A stretch of 64,000 nucleotides of DNA from VXPQ01 sp965248175. GTDB taxonomy: Bacteria; Bacteroidota; Rhodothermia; Rhodothermales; VXPQ01. Location of the stretch: the NCBI GenBank assembly GCA_965248175.1, contig OZ252093.1, positions 930,001 through 994,000 on the forward strand, given 5' to 3'. The notes below the pieces were generated by a model. The model searched no databases and was not told the DNA's origin. It worked only from the letters and a program-made list of their open reading frames with translations. The position numbers and the translations under genes are program-made. Within the stretch, counting starts at the first letter, position 1, and each line of letters begins with the position of its first letter. Of the stretch, positions 15,341-25,002 are shown piece after piece.

Positions 15341-16591
15341 ATGTTCAGGTTTCTTCATCTGGCGGATGTTCACCTCGACACGACGTTCCATTGTCGCAGC
15401 GAGGCATTGCGGAAGCAATTGCGGGATGCCCTGCGCCGTGCGTTCGAACGGGCCGTCGACACGGCCATAGCGGAAGCGGTTCATGCGGTGCTTATCGCGG
15501 GCGATCTGTTTGATAACGAGCGGCTCAGCTTCGAGACGGAAGAGTTTCTTCTTGAACAACTGCGTCGGCTGGACGAGGCCGGCATTCCCTGTTTCTACGT
15601 TACCGGCAATCACGATCCGTCCGGGCGCCCACCCCGGGGCGGCAAGATGGCCTGGCCTGCCTCGTTCCATCTTTTAGGCAAACGCAAGCCGTCTCTGCAT
15701 TTTGTTCGGGACGCTTCCGGCGAACCGCTCGCCTGCATTGTGGGCGCTGGTCACAGGACCTCGAAAGAAGCGGACAACCTGGCTGCCTCCTTTCCTGAGG
15801 TGGGGCGTTCCGTGCCGCATGTGGGTCTCTTGCATACGCAAGTGATGTCTGCGGACGAGGCTGCATCTCATGACCGGTATGCGCCCTGCTCCATCAAGGA
15901 TTTGCAAGGGAAGGGGTATGCGTACTGGGCGCTGGGCCACATTCACAAGCGGCAACGGGTTGCTGCCGATCCGGAAGCATGGTATCCGGGCAACGTACAG
16001 GGGCGGCATCCGGGGGAAACGGGTGCAAAGGGCGGCTTGCTGGTCGCGATAGACGAAAGGGGCCATGTCGAAACGGAGTTCCGGTCTTTTGCGCCTATCC
16101 AATGGATCGAAATGGTGCTCGACGACATGGATGGCCTGTACACGTTACAGGATGTTTGCGGCCGGATCGCCGCTGATTTTTCCAGGTACACCGGAGAAGA
16201 TGTCGCCGAAGCATGGATGCTCCGGGTTCGGTTGCAGGGCCGCACGCCGCTGGCGCAAGACCTGCGCGATGATGAACAGCGGCGGGAACTCGAAGAAATC
16301 ATCCGGTCCGATCTGGATGTGCTCGATGTCGATCTCAAAACGGACCGGGTAGCTCCGGCGATCGATGTGGATCAGTATCGGGGCGATCCGCACCTGCTGG
16401 GGAGTGTACTCGACCTGATGGATCGGGTCTCGAAAGGACACGAAAAATTGAGCGATCTGGTGCAGGTCAACGATCTTGCTCGCCAATTCGATACGGAAGA
16501 GGAACGCGAAGTCTATCTGCGTTCCCTGGTACAGGACCTCGACGCCGAGGCGGCCTATCGGCTGGTCAAAAATCCTGCTGGAGCCAGGTAG
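15341..16591 (+). CDS. yhaO: YhaO/SbcD-like DNA-repair metallophosphoesterase
   Basis: A 416-residue calcineurin-like phosphoesterase. Metal-binding blocks are in order: HLADVHLD near residue 6, AGDLFDN near 52, TGNHDPSG near 87 and GHIHKRQ near 197. This is the Mre11/SbcD signature; residues after about 230 form the variable cap. It starts 14 bases after the YhaN-like ATPase. With addB and addA upstream it completes a single-direction set of double-strand-end processing enzymes. Expected role: Mn-dependent nuclease partner of the ATPase. All catalytic motifs appear intact. Confidence 0.88.
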   Translation: MFRFLHLADVHLDTTFHCRSEALRKQLRDALRRAFERAVDTAIAEAVHAVLIAGDLFDNERLSFETEEFLLEQLRRLDEAGIPCFYVTGNHDPSGRPPRGGKMAWPASFHLLGKRKPSLHFVRDASGEPLACIVGAGHRTSKEADNLAASFPEVGRSVPHVGLLHTQVMSADEAASHDRYAPCSIKDLQGKGYAYWALGHIHKRQRVAADPEAWYPGNVQGRHPGETGAKGGLLVAIDERGHVETEFRSFAPIQWIEMVLDDMDGLYTLQDVCGRIAADFSRYTGEDVAEAWMLRVRLQGRTPLAQDLRDDEQRRELEEIIRSDLDVLDVDLKTDRVAPAIDVDQYRGDPHLLGSVLDLMDRVSKGHEKLSDLVQVNDLARQFDTEEEREVYLRSLVQDLDAEAAYRLVKNPAGAR

Positions 16592-16877
16592 GATTCAGAT
16601 CGGGCCGGGGCCGGATCTCAGCTGACGTACGTTAGCAAACATCGATTTTTACCGATTTGCAAATCACGAGGAGGGTTTTCGCCTCTGGTGCGCCGCAGGC
16701 AAGAGTGTTGCTGCATACCCTCCCGTCGCCCGGCAGCGCGTGCCCACACCAAAACAGGACGTCATGGCGCATATCGTGCACACGATGTATTTGGATATTT
16801 TTCTACGGAATCTATTTATTTGTACATATATTATACATATATTTTCTGTATAGATTTCGTGACTATCTCTCCCGCCT
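16592..16877 (+). other. AT-rich intergenic region before the radical SAM gene
   Basis: No gene is supported here. The first 30 bases hold an imperfect palindrome (AGATC...GATCT) that may end the repair operon. Bases 16795-16860 are strikingly AT-rich in a GC-rich neighbourhood and contain TACATATAT twice in direct repeat with a two-base gap. This is the likely promoter region of the radical SAM gene. Confidence 0.4.
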
Positions 16878-18020
16878 GTGATGAATCAACGCACCCGGAA
16901 AGCCTCGTTGCTACCTACCGCGTCGGACCGTGAAACAGTGTCCGAGGAAAAAACTACAGAAATACCTGTTCGTCAGGGACGGGGCGCCCGCATCAACCCG
17001 CCGAATCGTTTCGAGCCCTTGTGTCTCGAAGAAGACCCTGCAGCGCTGGACGAGGACGAATTGCGCCAGGTGCCCACGAAGTATTATGTAGACGCCACCA
17101 AAACCCTGCTGGCTCGCAACGACAGCCCGGATATTGGTTTCACCTTTAGCCTCAACCCGTATCGGGGCTGTGAGCATGGGTGTATTTACTGCTATGCTCG
17201 CCCCTCTCATGAATACCTTGGTTTTTCGGCGGGCCTCGATTTTGAAACCCGCATTCTTGTCAAGGAGCGGGCGCCCGAGTTGCTGGCGGCAACGTTTCAG
17301 AAAAGATCCTGGAGGCCACAGGTGGTGGCTTTATCCGGAAATACGGATCCGTACCAACCCCTCGAACGCCGTCTCGCCCTGACGCGCGGCTGCCTGGAAG
17401 TATTTCTCCGACACCGCAACCCGGTGGGAATCATCACCAAGAATTACCTGGTGACCAGAGACATTGATCTATTGGAAAAGATGGCGAAATACAATCTGGT
17501 CCGAGTCATCCTGTCGATTACGACGTTGCGCCCCGATCTCGTGAACATCATGGAGCCGCGCACATCCCGCCCTGAAAGGCGGCTGCAAGCGATCGAAATG
17601 CTTGCGGCAAAGAATATACCTGTTTCCGTGAATGTAGCGCCTATCATACCCGGATTGACGGACGAGGAGATGCCATCCATCCTGAAGGCGGCCGCAGGCC
17701 GGGGCGCCTCCGGTGCGGGATACACAATCCTCCGGCTGCCCGGAGCCGTGCAAGACATTTTTCTCGATTGGGTTCGACGCGAATTTCCGGATCGCGCCAA
17801 CAAGATCGTCCGCCGGCTTGCCTCGCTTCGCGGCGGTGATCTCACAGATAATCGTTTCGGGAAGCGGATGCGTGGAGAGGGGGATTGGGCGGATCTGATC
17901 TCCCGTCTTTTTCGCATCGAGTGCAAACGGTGGGGCCTGGACGTTCCCCGGCGTTCCCTTTCCACACGGCATTTCCGGCGCCTGGCGGATGGACAGCGGA
18001 GTCTGTTCGATGTCGACTGA
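16878..18020 (+). CDS. PA0069-family radical SAM protein
   Basis: A 380-residue radical SAM enzyme. The cluster-binding motif CEHGCIYC (CxxxCxxC) follows FSLNPYRG near residue 93, a combination typical of the PA0069/Rv2578c family, distantly related to spore photoproduct lyase. Later blocks ALSGNTDPYQP, GIITKNYLVTRD and VAPIIPGLTDEE match the SAM-binding barrel. The reaction of this family is not established; DNA-lesion repair has been suggested from similarity only. The first 30 or so residues are low-conservation and the start may be ATG 16878 or 16881. It is followed by a gene ruin. Confidence 0.88.
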   Translation: MMNQRTRKASLLPTASDRETVSEEKTTEIPVRQGRGARINPPNRFEPLCLEEDPAALDEDELRQVPTKYYVDATKTLLARNDSPDIGFTFSLNPYRGCEHGCIYCYARPSHEYLGFSAGLDFETRILVKERAPELLAATFQKRSWRPQVVALSGNTDPYQPLERRLALTRGCLEVFLRHRNPVGIITKNYLVTRDIDLLEKMAKYNLVRVILSITTLRPDLVNIMEPRTSRPERRLQAIEMLAAKNIPVSVNVAPIIPGLTDEEMPSILKAAAGRGASGAGYTILRLPGAVQDIFLDWVRREFPDRANKIVRRLASLRGGDLTDNRFGKRMRGEGDWADLISRLFRIECKRWGLDVPRRSLSTRHFRRLADGQRSLFDVD

Positions 18021-18117
18021 TCTGCCTGGGAAGGAACTCTTCACTCGAGGTAAAAGGGATTTCAGCTCAAAAATAACAAAAAAAAGACGAGGCTTGACCC
18101 CCCCCTCCTTTCCTAAA

Positions 18118-18756
18118 ATGCCCATCGATGTGTACAGTGATGAGACGAATATCGGGGTCTATTTTCACATGCTCGATTCTGTGCTTGAATGGGACTTTGA
18201 TGACAAGGATGGATACGTCAACCGTACGTTTTTGCTGGATCTGGCGCCTCAGGATGAGGCGCGGGTGATGGATGGGCGCATTGCGCCGCACGAAGGCGAT
18301 TGGCATGAAGCCTTTCGGGTTTTCAAAAAGCACCTTCGTGATCACTTTGATTTTACCTATTACGAGCGGCCTGTGCAGGAGCGATACCGGGAGCGCTTTG
18401 TTTCTCACTTCACGTTTCTATACGGGAGGGACATATATGATTTCGAAGCGAACCGCTTCCGAATCGACGAATTTCTTGATGAGGGGGAGGAGAATTTCGG
18501 AGGATACGATTACATGCTTCTTTGGCGCGATTATCCCCGGATGGGCATTGATGACCGTGACCAGTTCGCGATGTACGAGGACCTTCCAGGAGGACTCGAC
18601 GGGTTGCGTGAAATGGTGGAACGTGCCCACCTGCGCGACGTGCAGGTGTTCATTCCGTACAAGCCTTGGGACATCATGCGCAAGGGCCAGAATCATTTCA
18701 CGGAGGAAGCGCGCATTGCCAAAGCCATCGGCGCGGATGGGGCTCGAGCGGTTACG
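18118..18756 (+). pseudogene. Truncated glycoside-hydrolase-like fragment
   Basis: The frame from ATG 18118 reads as the middle of a large secreted carbohydrate-active enzyme: a beta-sandwich-like stretch, APHEGDWHEAFRVF, then barrel strands with DYPRMGIDDRDQF, DLPGGLDGLREMV and VFIPYKPWD, ending at AIGADG. In such barrels AIGADG is normally followed by a strand bearing a catalytic Asp; here the match stops abruptly at about 18745 and the frame runs into an unrelated sequence. The N-terminal part and signal peptide are also missing. Bases 18021-18117 upstream contain an A8 run and a C8 run and no supported gene. Family assignment is from motif memory and moderately sure. Confidence 0.6.
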
Positions 18757-19168
18757 CGCATGGGGATTCGATGTATCCGAAATTCCTCTGGGCAGTTATC
18801 TTTATGAGAGCACCGGCGGGGAGGACCCCGCTGTACGCCTGGGGATGTTGCATCATTTCGAGGCCAAAAATATTGGCAAGAAGGTGCAACGGCGCGATAT
18901 GTTCGAGAGCTACCAGGACCGCGTGAGCCAGCACGATATGGATTTTGACTGGGCCGACGAAACGATGCACGCGCATTATGGCAAGGTATGGCTTCATGCC
19001 CTTGCTAAAAAGCACCCGGATCGCATACCGGACATTCCAGCGCTCCGCGCGCGCTGCGAAGAGCTGGTTCTGCGTGAGATAGAAGATGCTACGGAGGCGG
19101 AAAAAGAAGATATACACACATTGGCCGAAGCCATGATTACAAAGGCTGAATGCCTGCTACCTGCTTGA
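18735..19168 (+). pseudogene. C-terminal remnant of a ferritin-like (DUF455/MiaE-type) protein
   Basis: A second frame picks up at about 18735 with ARMGLERLRAWGFD and runs to a stop at 19168. It shows HHFEAKNIG and DETMHAHYG, the Glu/His pairs expected of the third and fourth helices of a ferritin-like di-iron fold, and ARMGLERL resembles the tail of a DEARH helix. The N-terminal two helices are absent. It is joined to the glycoside-hydrolase fragment across GGCGCGGATGGGG, which both genes could encode in their own frames. No ATG gives a sensible start. Confidence 0.55.
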
Positions 19169-19219
19169 ACGAGAGCGCCTGGCGGTTTTCTCCAGTGAGC
19201 ATACCCCCATATTCCACTC

Positions 19220-22200
19220 ATGAAAAGCACCCCGGAAAACATGAACGGCAGCTTATACCATCCCGATAACAAGGCGAAAAACATCACGTGGATGGTTTCG
19301 CTTTTCGCAGGTTTTGCCTTTTTAGTGGGCTTTGCCTTCTTGCATAGCCCGGCGGACCCGGGCCCCACAGAGGATATGGCTGCACCGGCGGTGCAGCACT
19401 CCACAGATATTGCGTCATCGGCTCAGCTTTCGCAGAGTTTGGCGACAGACCTTCTCATCAAGCAGGATGCGGCCGGTGAAACCCTTTCCGTGTTCAGAGC
19501 GGGAGGCGAGGATACCCTGCTGACGGTGCAGGCCAGACCGAATTTCCGCCCGTTTCTTCATCCCATCAGTGCGCCGGACGGACGGGGCTTCTTTACGCAG
19601 TACAGTCCCGGTCATCATCCCCATCAGACGGGTCTTTACTGGGGGTTTACGCGCGTCAACGGTCTTGATTATTTTCATCATCCCGAGGGGGAATACTGGC
19701 GGCGGGTTTCCGTGGATGTATTGACGGAGCAGGGCGTTGAAGTCAGTTGGAGAACCATCTACGATTTGCTCGATGAAGAAGGAGAAATCGTGCTTACCGA
19801 GACGCAGGTCTGGTCCATGCGTGAGGAAGACGGCCAATATCTTCTTGATCTTGAATGGAGCGGAGAAGCGAAGACGGATGTCACTATCGGGGAATTTGAT
19901 TACGGCGGTCTCTTTCTGCGTATGCCGTGGACCCGGGGTATAGAGGGTTCGGCCGTGAACGCGGCGCGGCAGCGTGATCGGGCGGCCGAAGGCCAGCGCG
20001 CCATGTGGCTGGATGTGAGTATGCAGGTCGAAGGACGTGATGACATGGCTCACGTGGCGATTTTTGATCACCCCGATAACGAAGGATTTCCGCATCCATG
20101 GCGCGTGGACGGACAGTTGGGCGTTGGCCCGGTCCGGTCCCGGCTTGGAAATTGGACAATCCCGGAAGGGGAGACGGAAATCATACGTCATCAGCTCGTG
20201 TTTTACACCGGCCCAATGAGCGATGTCGAAATCCGGAATCAGTGGGAGCGTTACATTGGCCAGGAAGGGCAGCAGTATTCTGTCGTGGCGCTCTGGGCTC
20301 TGGCGCAGCGGGAAGGCCGCCAGGCGGAATTTTTGATGCCGGATCGGGCCGCCGACATCATGACGCTTCCGGACGGCTTCAACGTCAATCCCTGGGCAAG
20401 CGAGCCGATGATCACGCAGCCGATGGCATTTACCTGGGATGATCGCGGGCGGCTATGGGTCGCTGAAAATCGTGACTATGAAAACCGCCGGTCCGGGTTC
20501 TCGAACTTCGGGGACAGCCGTATTCTCATTCTGGAGGACACGGATCGGGATGGTGTGGCTGACCGCCGCAGTGTGTTTGTGGAAGGTATACCGTTTCCGT
20601 CGGCGATCGCGGTTGGATTCGACGGCGTGTTTCTTGGTGCGCCTCCCCACTTCTTGTTCATTCCGGATCGCGATGGAGACGATGTGGCCGACCTGGACGA
20701 TATCGAAATTCTTCTTACGGGTTGGGGCATCCGGGATCGCCACGAGACGCTCAACAGCTTTCATTGGGGACCGGACGGCTGGCTCTATGGTCTTGAGGGG
20801 TTTGCCACCCCGTCCAGGATTCACAAACCGGATCCCGGAGAGCAGGTCTACAAACATGGCGATCCCTTTCCCGAAGACATTCTCGAAGGAGAGGGCGTCG
20901 ACATAGACGGGGGGGTATGGCGGTATCATCCGGTACAGGATCGTTTTGAGGTGGTTGCTCACGGCTTCAGCAACCCCTGGGGTATTGATTATGACGCCAA
21001 GGGCGAGATGTTTATCACGGCCTGTGTAATTCCTCATGCATTTCATGTCATCCAGGGCGGCATTTATCATCGCCAGGGCGGGCAGCATTTCAATCCGTAC
21101 GTATACAGCGATATTCGCGCCATCGTCGACCACCGTCATCGATCGGCTCACGGAGGCGCCCGGATATACCAGTCGGACGCTTTCCCGGAAGAGCATCAGG
21201 GACGGTTATTCATGGCGAACATTCACGAACATGCGGTGCTATCGGACATCCTGACTCCCCAAGGATCGGGATATGTGGCGAGCCACGCCGAAGACTTTAT
21301 GATGGCCAACAATGCGCAGTGGATCGGTTTCAGCATGGAAGTGGGTCCCGAGGGAGCACTGTATGTACTGGATTGGCATGATGGCGACATCTGTGGCAAC
21401 GACGTGCTGGACAAGGATACGGGCAGAATCTTTCGTATCGCTCCCGAAACCTCGCTCGCGGAGGACTGGGAGGGCCGGTACGACGATCTCCGAACCATGT
21501 CCGATATGCAGTTGACAAATCTGCAGACGAGTGCAAGCGACTGGCATGCGCGCCGCGCGAGAGTCATTCTGCAACACCGCGCCACGCAGGGACCGATTGA
21601 TGCGGAAGCACAGGCGGCTCTTCGTGCACAGTTTGATGCGCACGCAAATCCGGACTATCGCCTGCGAGGCATGTGGTCCTTGCATGTGACCGGGTTGCTT
21701 GACGAGGAACGCCTGCTGGAAGCGCTCCGGGACGAGGACGAATTTGTACGTGCATGGGCTATTCAGATGCTTGTGGAGGATAACGATCCGAGTGACGCTG
21801 CCCTGGAGCAGTTTGCCCATATGGCGGGGATGGACCCGGCTCCTGTGGTGCGCAAGTATCTGGCTTCCTCCTTGCAGCGCATGCCCCATGAAGACCGGTG
21901 GGCCATTGCAGAGGGCTTGCTTGGACGGGAGGAGGACGCCGGCGATCACAACATCCCCAAGATGGTCTGGTTTGGCGTGGAACCGCTTGTAGCGGAGGAT
22001 CCTGATCGGGCTCTTGCCCTTGCGGCGGGGAGTGACCTTCCGCTTGTGACCACATTCATTGCGCGGCGCACCGTGGATGCGGATGCGCTCGGGCCGCTCA
22101 CGGAGGCGCTTTCCCGCTATGGCGAAGTACGTAAGGAACTGTTGCAAGGCATGCGGGATGGACTGGAGGGATACGGCGATATAGCATCGCCTCCCGGATG

Positions 22201-23185
22201 GGATCCCCTGTATGTTATGCTGCAGGAAGATGAGGAGACGGCTCCGTTAGCCCTTGAGATTGCACAGATTTTCGGGGATACGGGTGCAGGGGAAGCGCTT
22301 CTCAATGTGCTCCGGGATGACAACCTTGATCTGAACCTCCGCAGCGGCGCACTGAACAGCCTTGTCGAGACGCAGCATGAGGGGCTCATTGCCGAGATCC
22401 CGGCGCTTATTCGCGACCCCGCATTTCGGGTCGACGCTATTCGAGCGGTGGCGGCCTTTGATCAGGAAAGCCTCGGCGCCGTATTGATGGAAGAATACCC
22501 GGCATTCAACTCCACCGAGCAAAGTGCGGCGCTTGAGACGCTGGCGTCTCGACCCACCTACGGCTGGATGCTCACAGAGGCCATTAAGTCTGGCGATATC
22601 TCGCGGGAGGAAGTGCCCGCGTATGTCGCGCGGCAGTTGCGGCGCGTTGTGGGGAGCGGGTTTGTAGAAGTATGGGGCCCCATCGACGAAGGCCCCTCTG
22701 ACGACGACGAGGCCTTCGAGGCATATCGTACGTTGCTTACCCCGGAAGCGATTGCCGCCGCAGACCCGTCCAATGGTCGCCGTCTTTACGAGCGCACCTG
22801 CGCCGTGTGTCATGTCATGTATGATGAAGGAGGTATTATCGGCCCTGATCTGACAGGGTCGAATCGGACCGATATCGAGTACATTCTTTCCAATGTGCTG
22901 ACCCCCAGTGAAGAGATCCAGGACGACTACAGGATGGTGATTGTCACCATGCGTGACGGCCGGACCCTTATTGGAAACGTTTCCAACGAGACGGAGCGGC
23001 AATTGACATTGCGCATTGTCGGGCGTGGGGATGTGGCTCTCGAGAAGTCCGAAATTCAGTCGCGGGAAGTATCCGCTAATTCGCTCATGCCGGAAGGTCT
23101 CTTTCGCACACTGACCGACGAAGAAGTGCTGGATCTTACATCGTATCTGCACACAAGCGAGCAGGTGGCTCTACCGGATCAATAA
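19220..23185 (+). CDS. DUF6807-propeller-HEAT-cytochrome c fusion (PVC-type membrane-bound dehydrogenase)
   Basis: A 1321-residue protein with one N-terminal membrane helix at about 22-42. Residues about 60-370 match the PmoA-like DUF6807 domain (SPGHHPHQTGLYWGFTRVNG). About 375-760 form a six-bladed PVC-type dehydrogenase propeller (MTLPDGFNV, AENRDYENR, HGFSNPWGIDYD, YVLDWHDGDICG). About 775-1150 are HEAT-like helical repeats. A C-terminal heme domain carries CAVCH (Cys1194, Cys1197, His1198) with GPDLTG. The protein is probably anchored and periplasmic, oxidising a sugar-derived substrate and passing electrons to heme c. All domains are in one uninterrupted frame. It stands alone between the ruin upstream and an IS256 element 24 bases downstream. 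Confidence 0.87.
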   Translation: MKSTPENMNGSLYHPDNKAKNITWMVSLFAGFAFLVGFAFLHSPADPGPTEDMAAPAVQHSTDIASSAQLSQSLATDLLIKQDAAGETLSVFRAGGEDTLLTVQARPNFRPFLHPISAPDGRGFFTQYSPGHHPHQTGLYWGFTRVNGLDYFHHPEGEYWRRVSVDVLTEQGVEVSWRTIYDLLDEEGEIVLTETQVWSMREEDGQYLLDLEWSGEAKTDVTIGEFDYGGLFLRMPWTRGIEGSAVNAARQRDRAAEGQRAMWLDVSMQVEGRDDMAHVAIFDHPDNEGFPHPWRVDGQLGVGPVRSRLGNWTIPEGETEIIRHQLVFYTGPMSDVEIRNQWERYIGQEGQQYSVVALWALAQREGRQAEFLMPDRAADIMTLPDGFNVNPWASEPMITQPMAFTWDDRGRLWVAENRDYENRRSGFSNFGDSRILILEDTDRDGVADRRSVFVEGIPFPSAIAVGFDGVFLGAPPHFLFIPDRDGDDVADLDDIEILLTGWGIRDRHETLNSFHWGPDGWLYGLEGFATPSRIHKPDPGEQVYKHGDPFPEDILEGEGVDIDGGVWRYHPVQDRFEVVAHGFSNPWGIDYDAKGEMFITACVIPHAFHVIQGGIYHRQGGQHFNPYVYSDIRAIVDHRHRSAHGGARIYQSDAFPEEHQGRLFMANIHEHAVLSDILTPQGSGYVASHAEDFMMANNAQWIGFSMEVGPEGALYVLDWHDGDICGNDVLDKDTGRIFRIAPETSLAEDWEGRYDDLRTMSDMQLTNLQTSASDWHARRARVILQHRATQGPIDAEAQAALRAQFDAHANPDYRLRGMWSLHVTGLLDEERLLEALRDEDEFVRAWAIQMLVEDNDPSDAALEQFAHMAGMDPAPVVRKYLASSLQRMPHEDRWAIAEGLLGREEDAGDHNIPKMVWFGVEPLVAEDPDRALALAAGSDLPLVTTFIARRTVDADALGPLTEALSRYGEVRKELLQGMRDGLEGYGDIASPPGWDPLYVMLQEDEETAPLALEIAQIFGDTGAGEALLNVLRDDNLDLNLRSGALNSLVETQHEGLIAEIPALIRDPAFRVDAIRAVAAFDQESLGAVLMEEYPAFNSTEQSAALETLASRPTYGWMLTEAIKSGDISREEVPAYVARQLRRVVGSGFVEVWGPIDEGPSDDDEAFEAYRTLLTPEAIAAADPSNGRRLYERTCAVCHVMYDEGGIIGPDLTGSNRTDIEYILSNVLTPSEEIQDDYRMVIVTMRDGRTLIGNVSNETERQLTLRIVGRGDVALEKSEIQSREVSANSLMPEGLFRTLTDEEVLDLTSYLHTSEQVALPDQ

Positions 23186-23209
23186 AGACCCCATTTTCTG
23201 TTTGTCATC

Positions 23210-24538
23210 GGGCGTGTCCTGAAAACTGTGTAAGTGGTCATTCGTACACATAGTTTCATCAGGAGGTGAAGCCGATGACCGATCTTACAGACAAACAGCA
23301 GGCTCTTCTCGAGGAGTTGCTGAAGGATTTCAAGGGGGACGCGCGGGACATATTCGGGGAGGGGGGCTTGCTCAAGACGATAGGCAAGCGTGCTCTCGAG
23401 GCGGCCTTGGAGGGGGAGCTGACCCATCATCTCGGCTACCCTGCTCACGATCCTTCGGGCCGCGGCAGCGGCAATTCCCGCAACGGACGCACTGCGAAGC
23501 GGCTCGAGAGCGAGTCGGGTTCGCTGGATCTGGAGGTTCCCCGTGATCGCAACGGCAGTTTCGAGCCCAGGATCGTAGAGAAGCGCCAGCGCCGGGTAGC
23601 GGGCTTGGACGAGACGATCGTGTATCTCTACGCGCAGGGCCAGAGCACGCGGGCTATCCAGGACACGTTGAAGCGTCTCTACGGCGCGGAGGTCTCCTCT
23701 ACGCTTGTCTCGGAGGTTACCGCAAGCGTTCTCGAGGAAGTGACCGCATGGCAGGCTCGTCCTCTGGAGCGGGTGTATCCTGTCGTGTACTTCGACGCCT
23801 TGTTCGTAAAGTCTCGCGAGGAGGGATCGGTGAAGAGGCGCGCGGTCTACGTGGCGCTGGCGATAGACATTGAAGGAGAGAAAAAGGTGCTTGGCCTTTG
23901 GATCGCTCCGACGGAGGGAGCCGTTTCGTGGCTCACCATCTTCGGCGAGTTGAAGGCGCGGGGCATGGAGGACTGTTTCATTGCGTGCGTGGACGGTTTG
24001 AAGGGTCTTCCCGAGGCGATAGAGACGGTCTATCCTCGTGCGCGGGTGCAGTTGTGCATAGTGCACCAGGTGCGCAAGAGCCTGCGCTACGTGCCTTGGA
24101 AGGAGCGCAAGCCGGTGGCGTCGTCTTTGCCGCGCAGTCTACGCAGCGCCGAGCGAAGAGGCCGCTCTCGCGGCGCTCGAGGCTTTCGAGAGACAATGGA
24201 GCGAAAAGTACCCGGCTATCGCTCCGCTGTGGAGGAAGGACTGGGAGCGTCTGGCGCCTTTCTTCGACTATGCGCCTGCGATCCGCAAGGTGGTCTACAC
24301 CACCAATGCGATCGAATCGCTGAACTACAGCCTGCGCAAAATCGTCAAGGGACGGGGCGCTTTCCCCAACGACGACGCGGTGCGCAAGCTGCTCTACCTG
24401 GGCCTGCGCGAAGCCGCGAAGAAATGGAAGCGACCCATACGAGATTGGAAGGCTGCCCTCAACCAGTTCGTCATACTCTATGGAGACAGAGTCCCCATAG
24501 ATCAATAAATTCACTTACACAGTTAAGCGGACACGCCC
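23210..24538 (+). mobile_element. IS256-family insertion sequence, copy 1
   Basis: Terminal inverted repeats begin GGGCGTGTCC at 23210 and end GGACACGCCC at 24538, with the inner AACTGTGTAAGTG also shared. The element is 1329 bp, one base longer than copy 2 at 48613-49940. Flanks TTGTCATC (23202-23209) and TTGTCACC (24539-24546) match at 7 of 8 bases, consistent with an aged 8-bp target duplication. It landed just after the cytochrome fusion gene without interrupting it. The transposase inside is frameshifted, so this copy is not autonomous. Confidence 0.93.
23275..24508 (+). pseudogene. IS256-family transposase, frameshifted
   Basis: ATG 23275 lies 7 bases after a perfect AGGAGGT. The frame matches the intact transposase of copy 2 through the first DDE aspartate (YFDALFVKS) and the second (ACVDGLKGLPEA) until about 24128. 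There TTTGCCGCGCAGTC replaces TTTGCGCGCGGTC, adding one base, and the frame leaves the family. The correct reading resumes in another frame with the catalytic Glu region TTNAIESLNYSLRKI and ends at 24508. The product is therefore truncated before the third catalytic residue. Confidence 0.9.
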
Positions 24539-24714
24539 TTGTCACCCCTCATTTCTGCCCCAGCCACTTGCGTAATTGCCTTTTCGAGAGTAAGTTTCGT
24601 GCATTGCAGGTAGTTTTTACCCTTGCTCAGGTCACTTTTGGCGGCCTTGTGCAGCATTGGATCGCCTGTTTGGAACCATCAACGTATCTACCTACCTAAA
24701 GTACTCATACACAC

Positions 24715-24909
24715 ATGGCCTACTCGCACACCAATTCGAAGGGAACGACCTATTATCTCCACAGCAAGCGGACTACGCTGAAAAACGGCCGCGAGCAGAC
24801 CATTTATTACTTCGGTAAGCAGGCGAAGGATGGATCGCTTGATGCCGTTCCGGATGGCTATCAGGTCGCCGAGACATCCAATGGTTTGCCTGTCCTGAAG
24901 AAAAAGTAG
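24715..24909 (+). CDS. Small conserved protein of unknown function
   Basis: A 64-residue basic protein beginning MAYSHTNSKGTTYYLH and ending in a run of lysines. Proteins of this size and pattern, with repeated Thr/Tyr and VPDGYQV followed by NGLPVLKKK, are widespread in bacteria without known function. No membrane segment or catalytic motif. The 24539-24714 gap before it shows nothing beyond the IS256 flank. It converges with dnaA. Confidence 0.8.
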   Translation: MAYSHTNSKGTTYYLHSKRTTLKNGREQTIYYFGKQAKDGSLDAVPDGYQVAETSNGLPVLKKK

Positions 24910-24998
24910 GGGGCAACACGAAACGCTCGGCGCCGTGCGCTGAGCGTTCGTCCGTGCAAGTCAATGCGGGGAGCACAACGACAGTGCTCCCTGCCCCC
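24909..24998. terminator. Structured convergent intergenic region, possible bidirectional terminator
   Basis: Between the small protein and the dnaA stop, GGGGGC (24909-24914) can pair with GCCCCC (24993-24998), enclosing two hairpins: ACGCTCGGCG with CGCTGAGCGT, and GGGAGCAC (24969-24976) with GTGCTCCC (24984-24991). GGTTTTATCC follows on the plus strand. The T run is short, so termination is plausible rather than certain. Confidence 0.45.
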
Positions 24999-25002
24999 GG
25001 TT

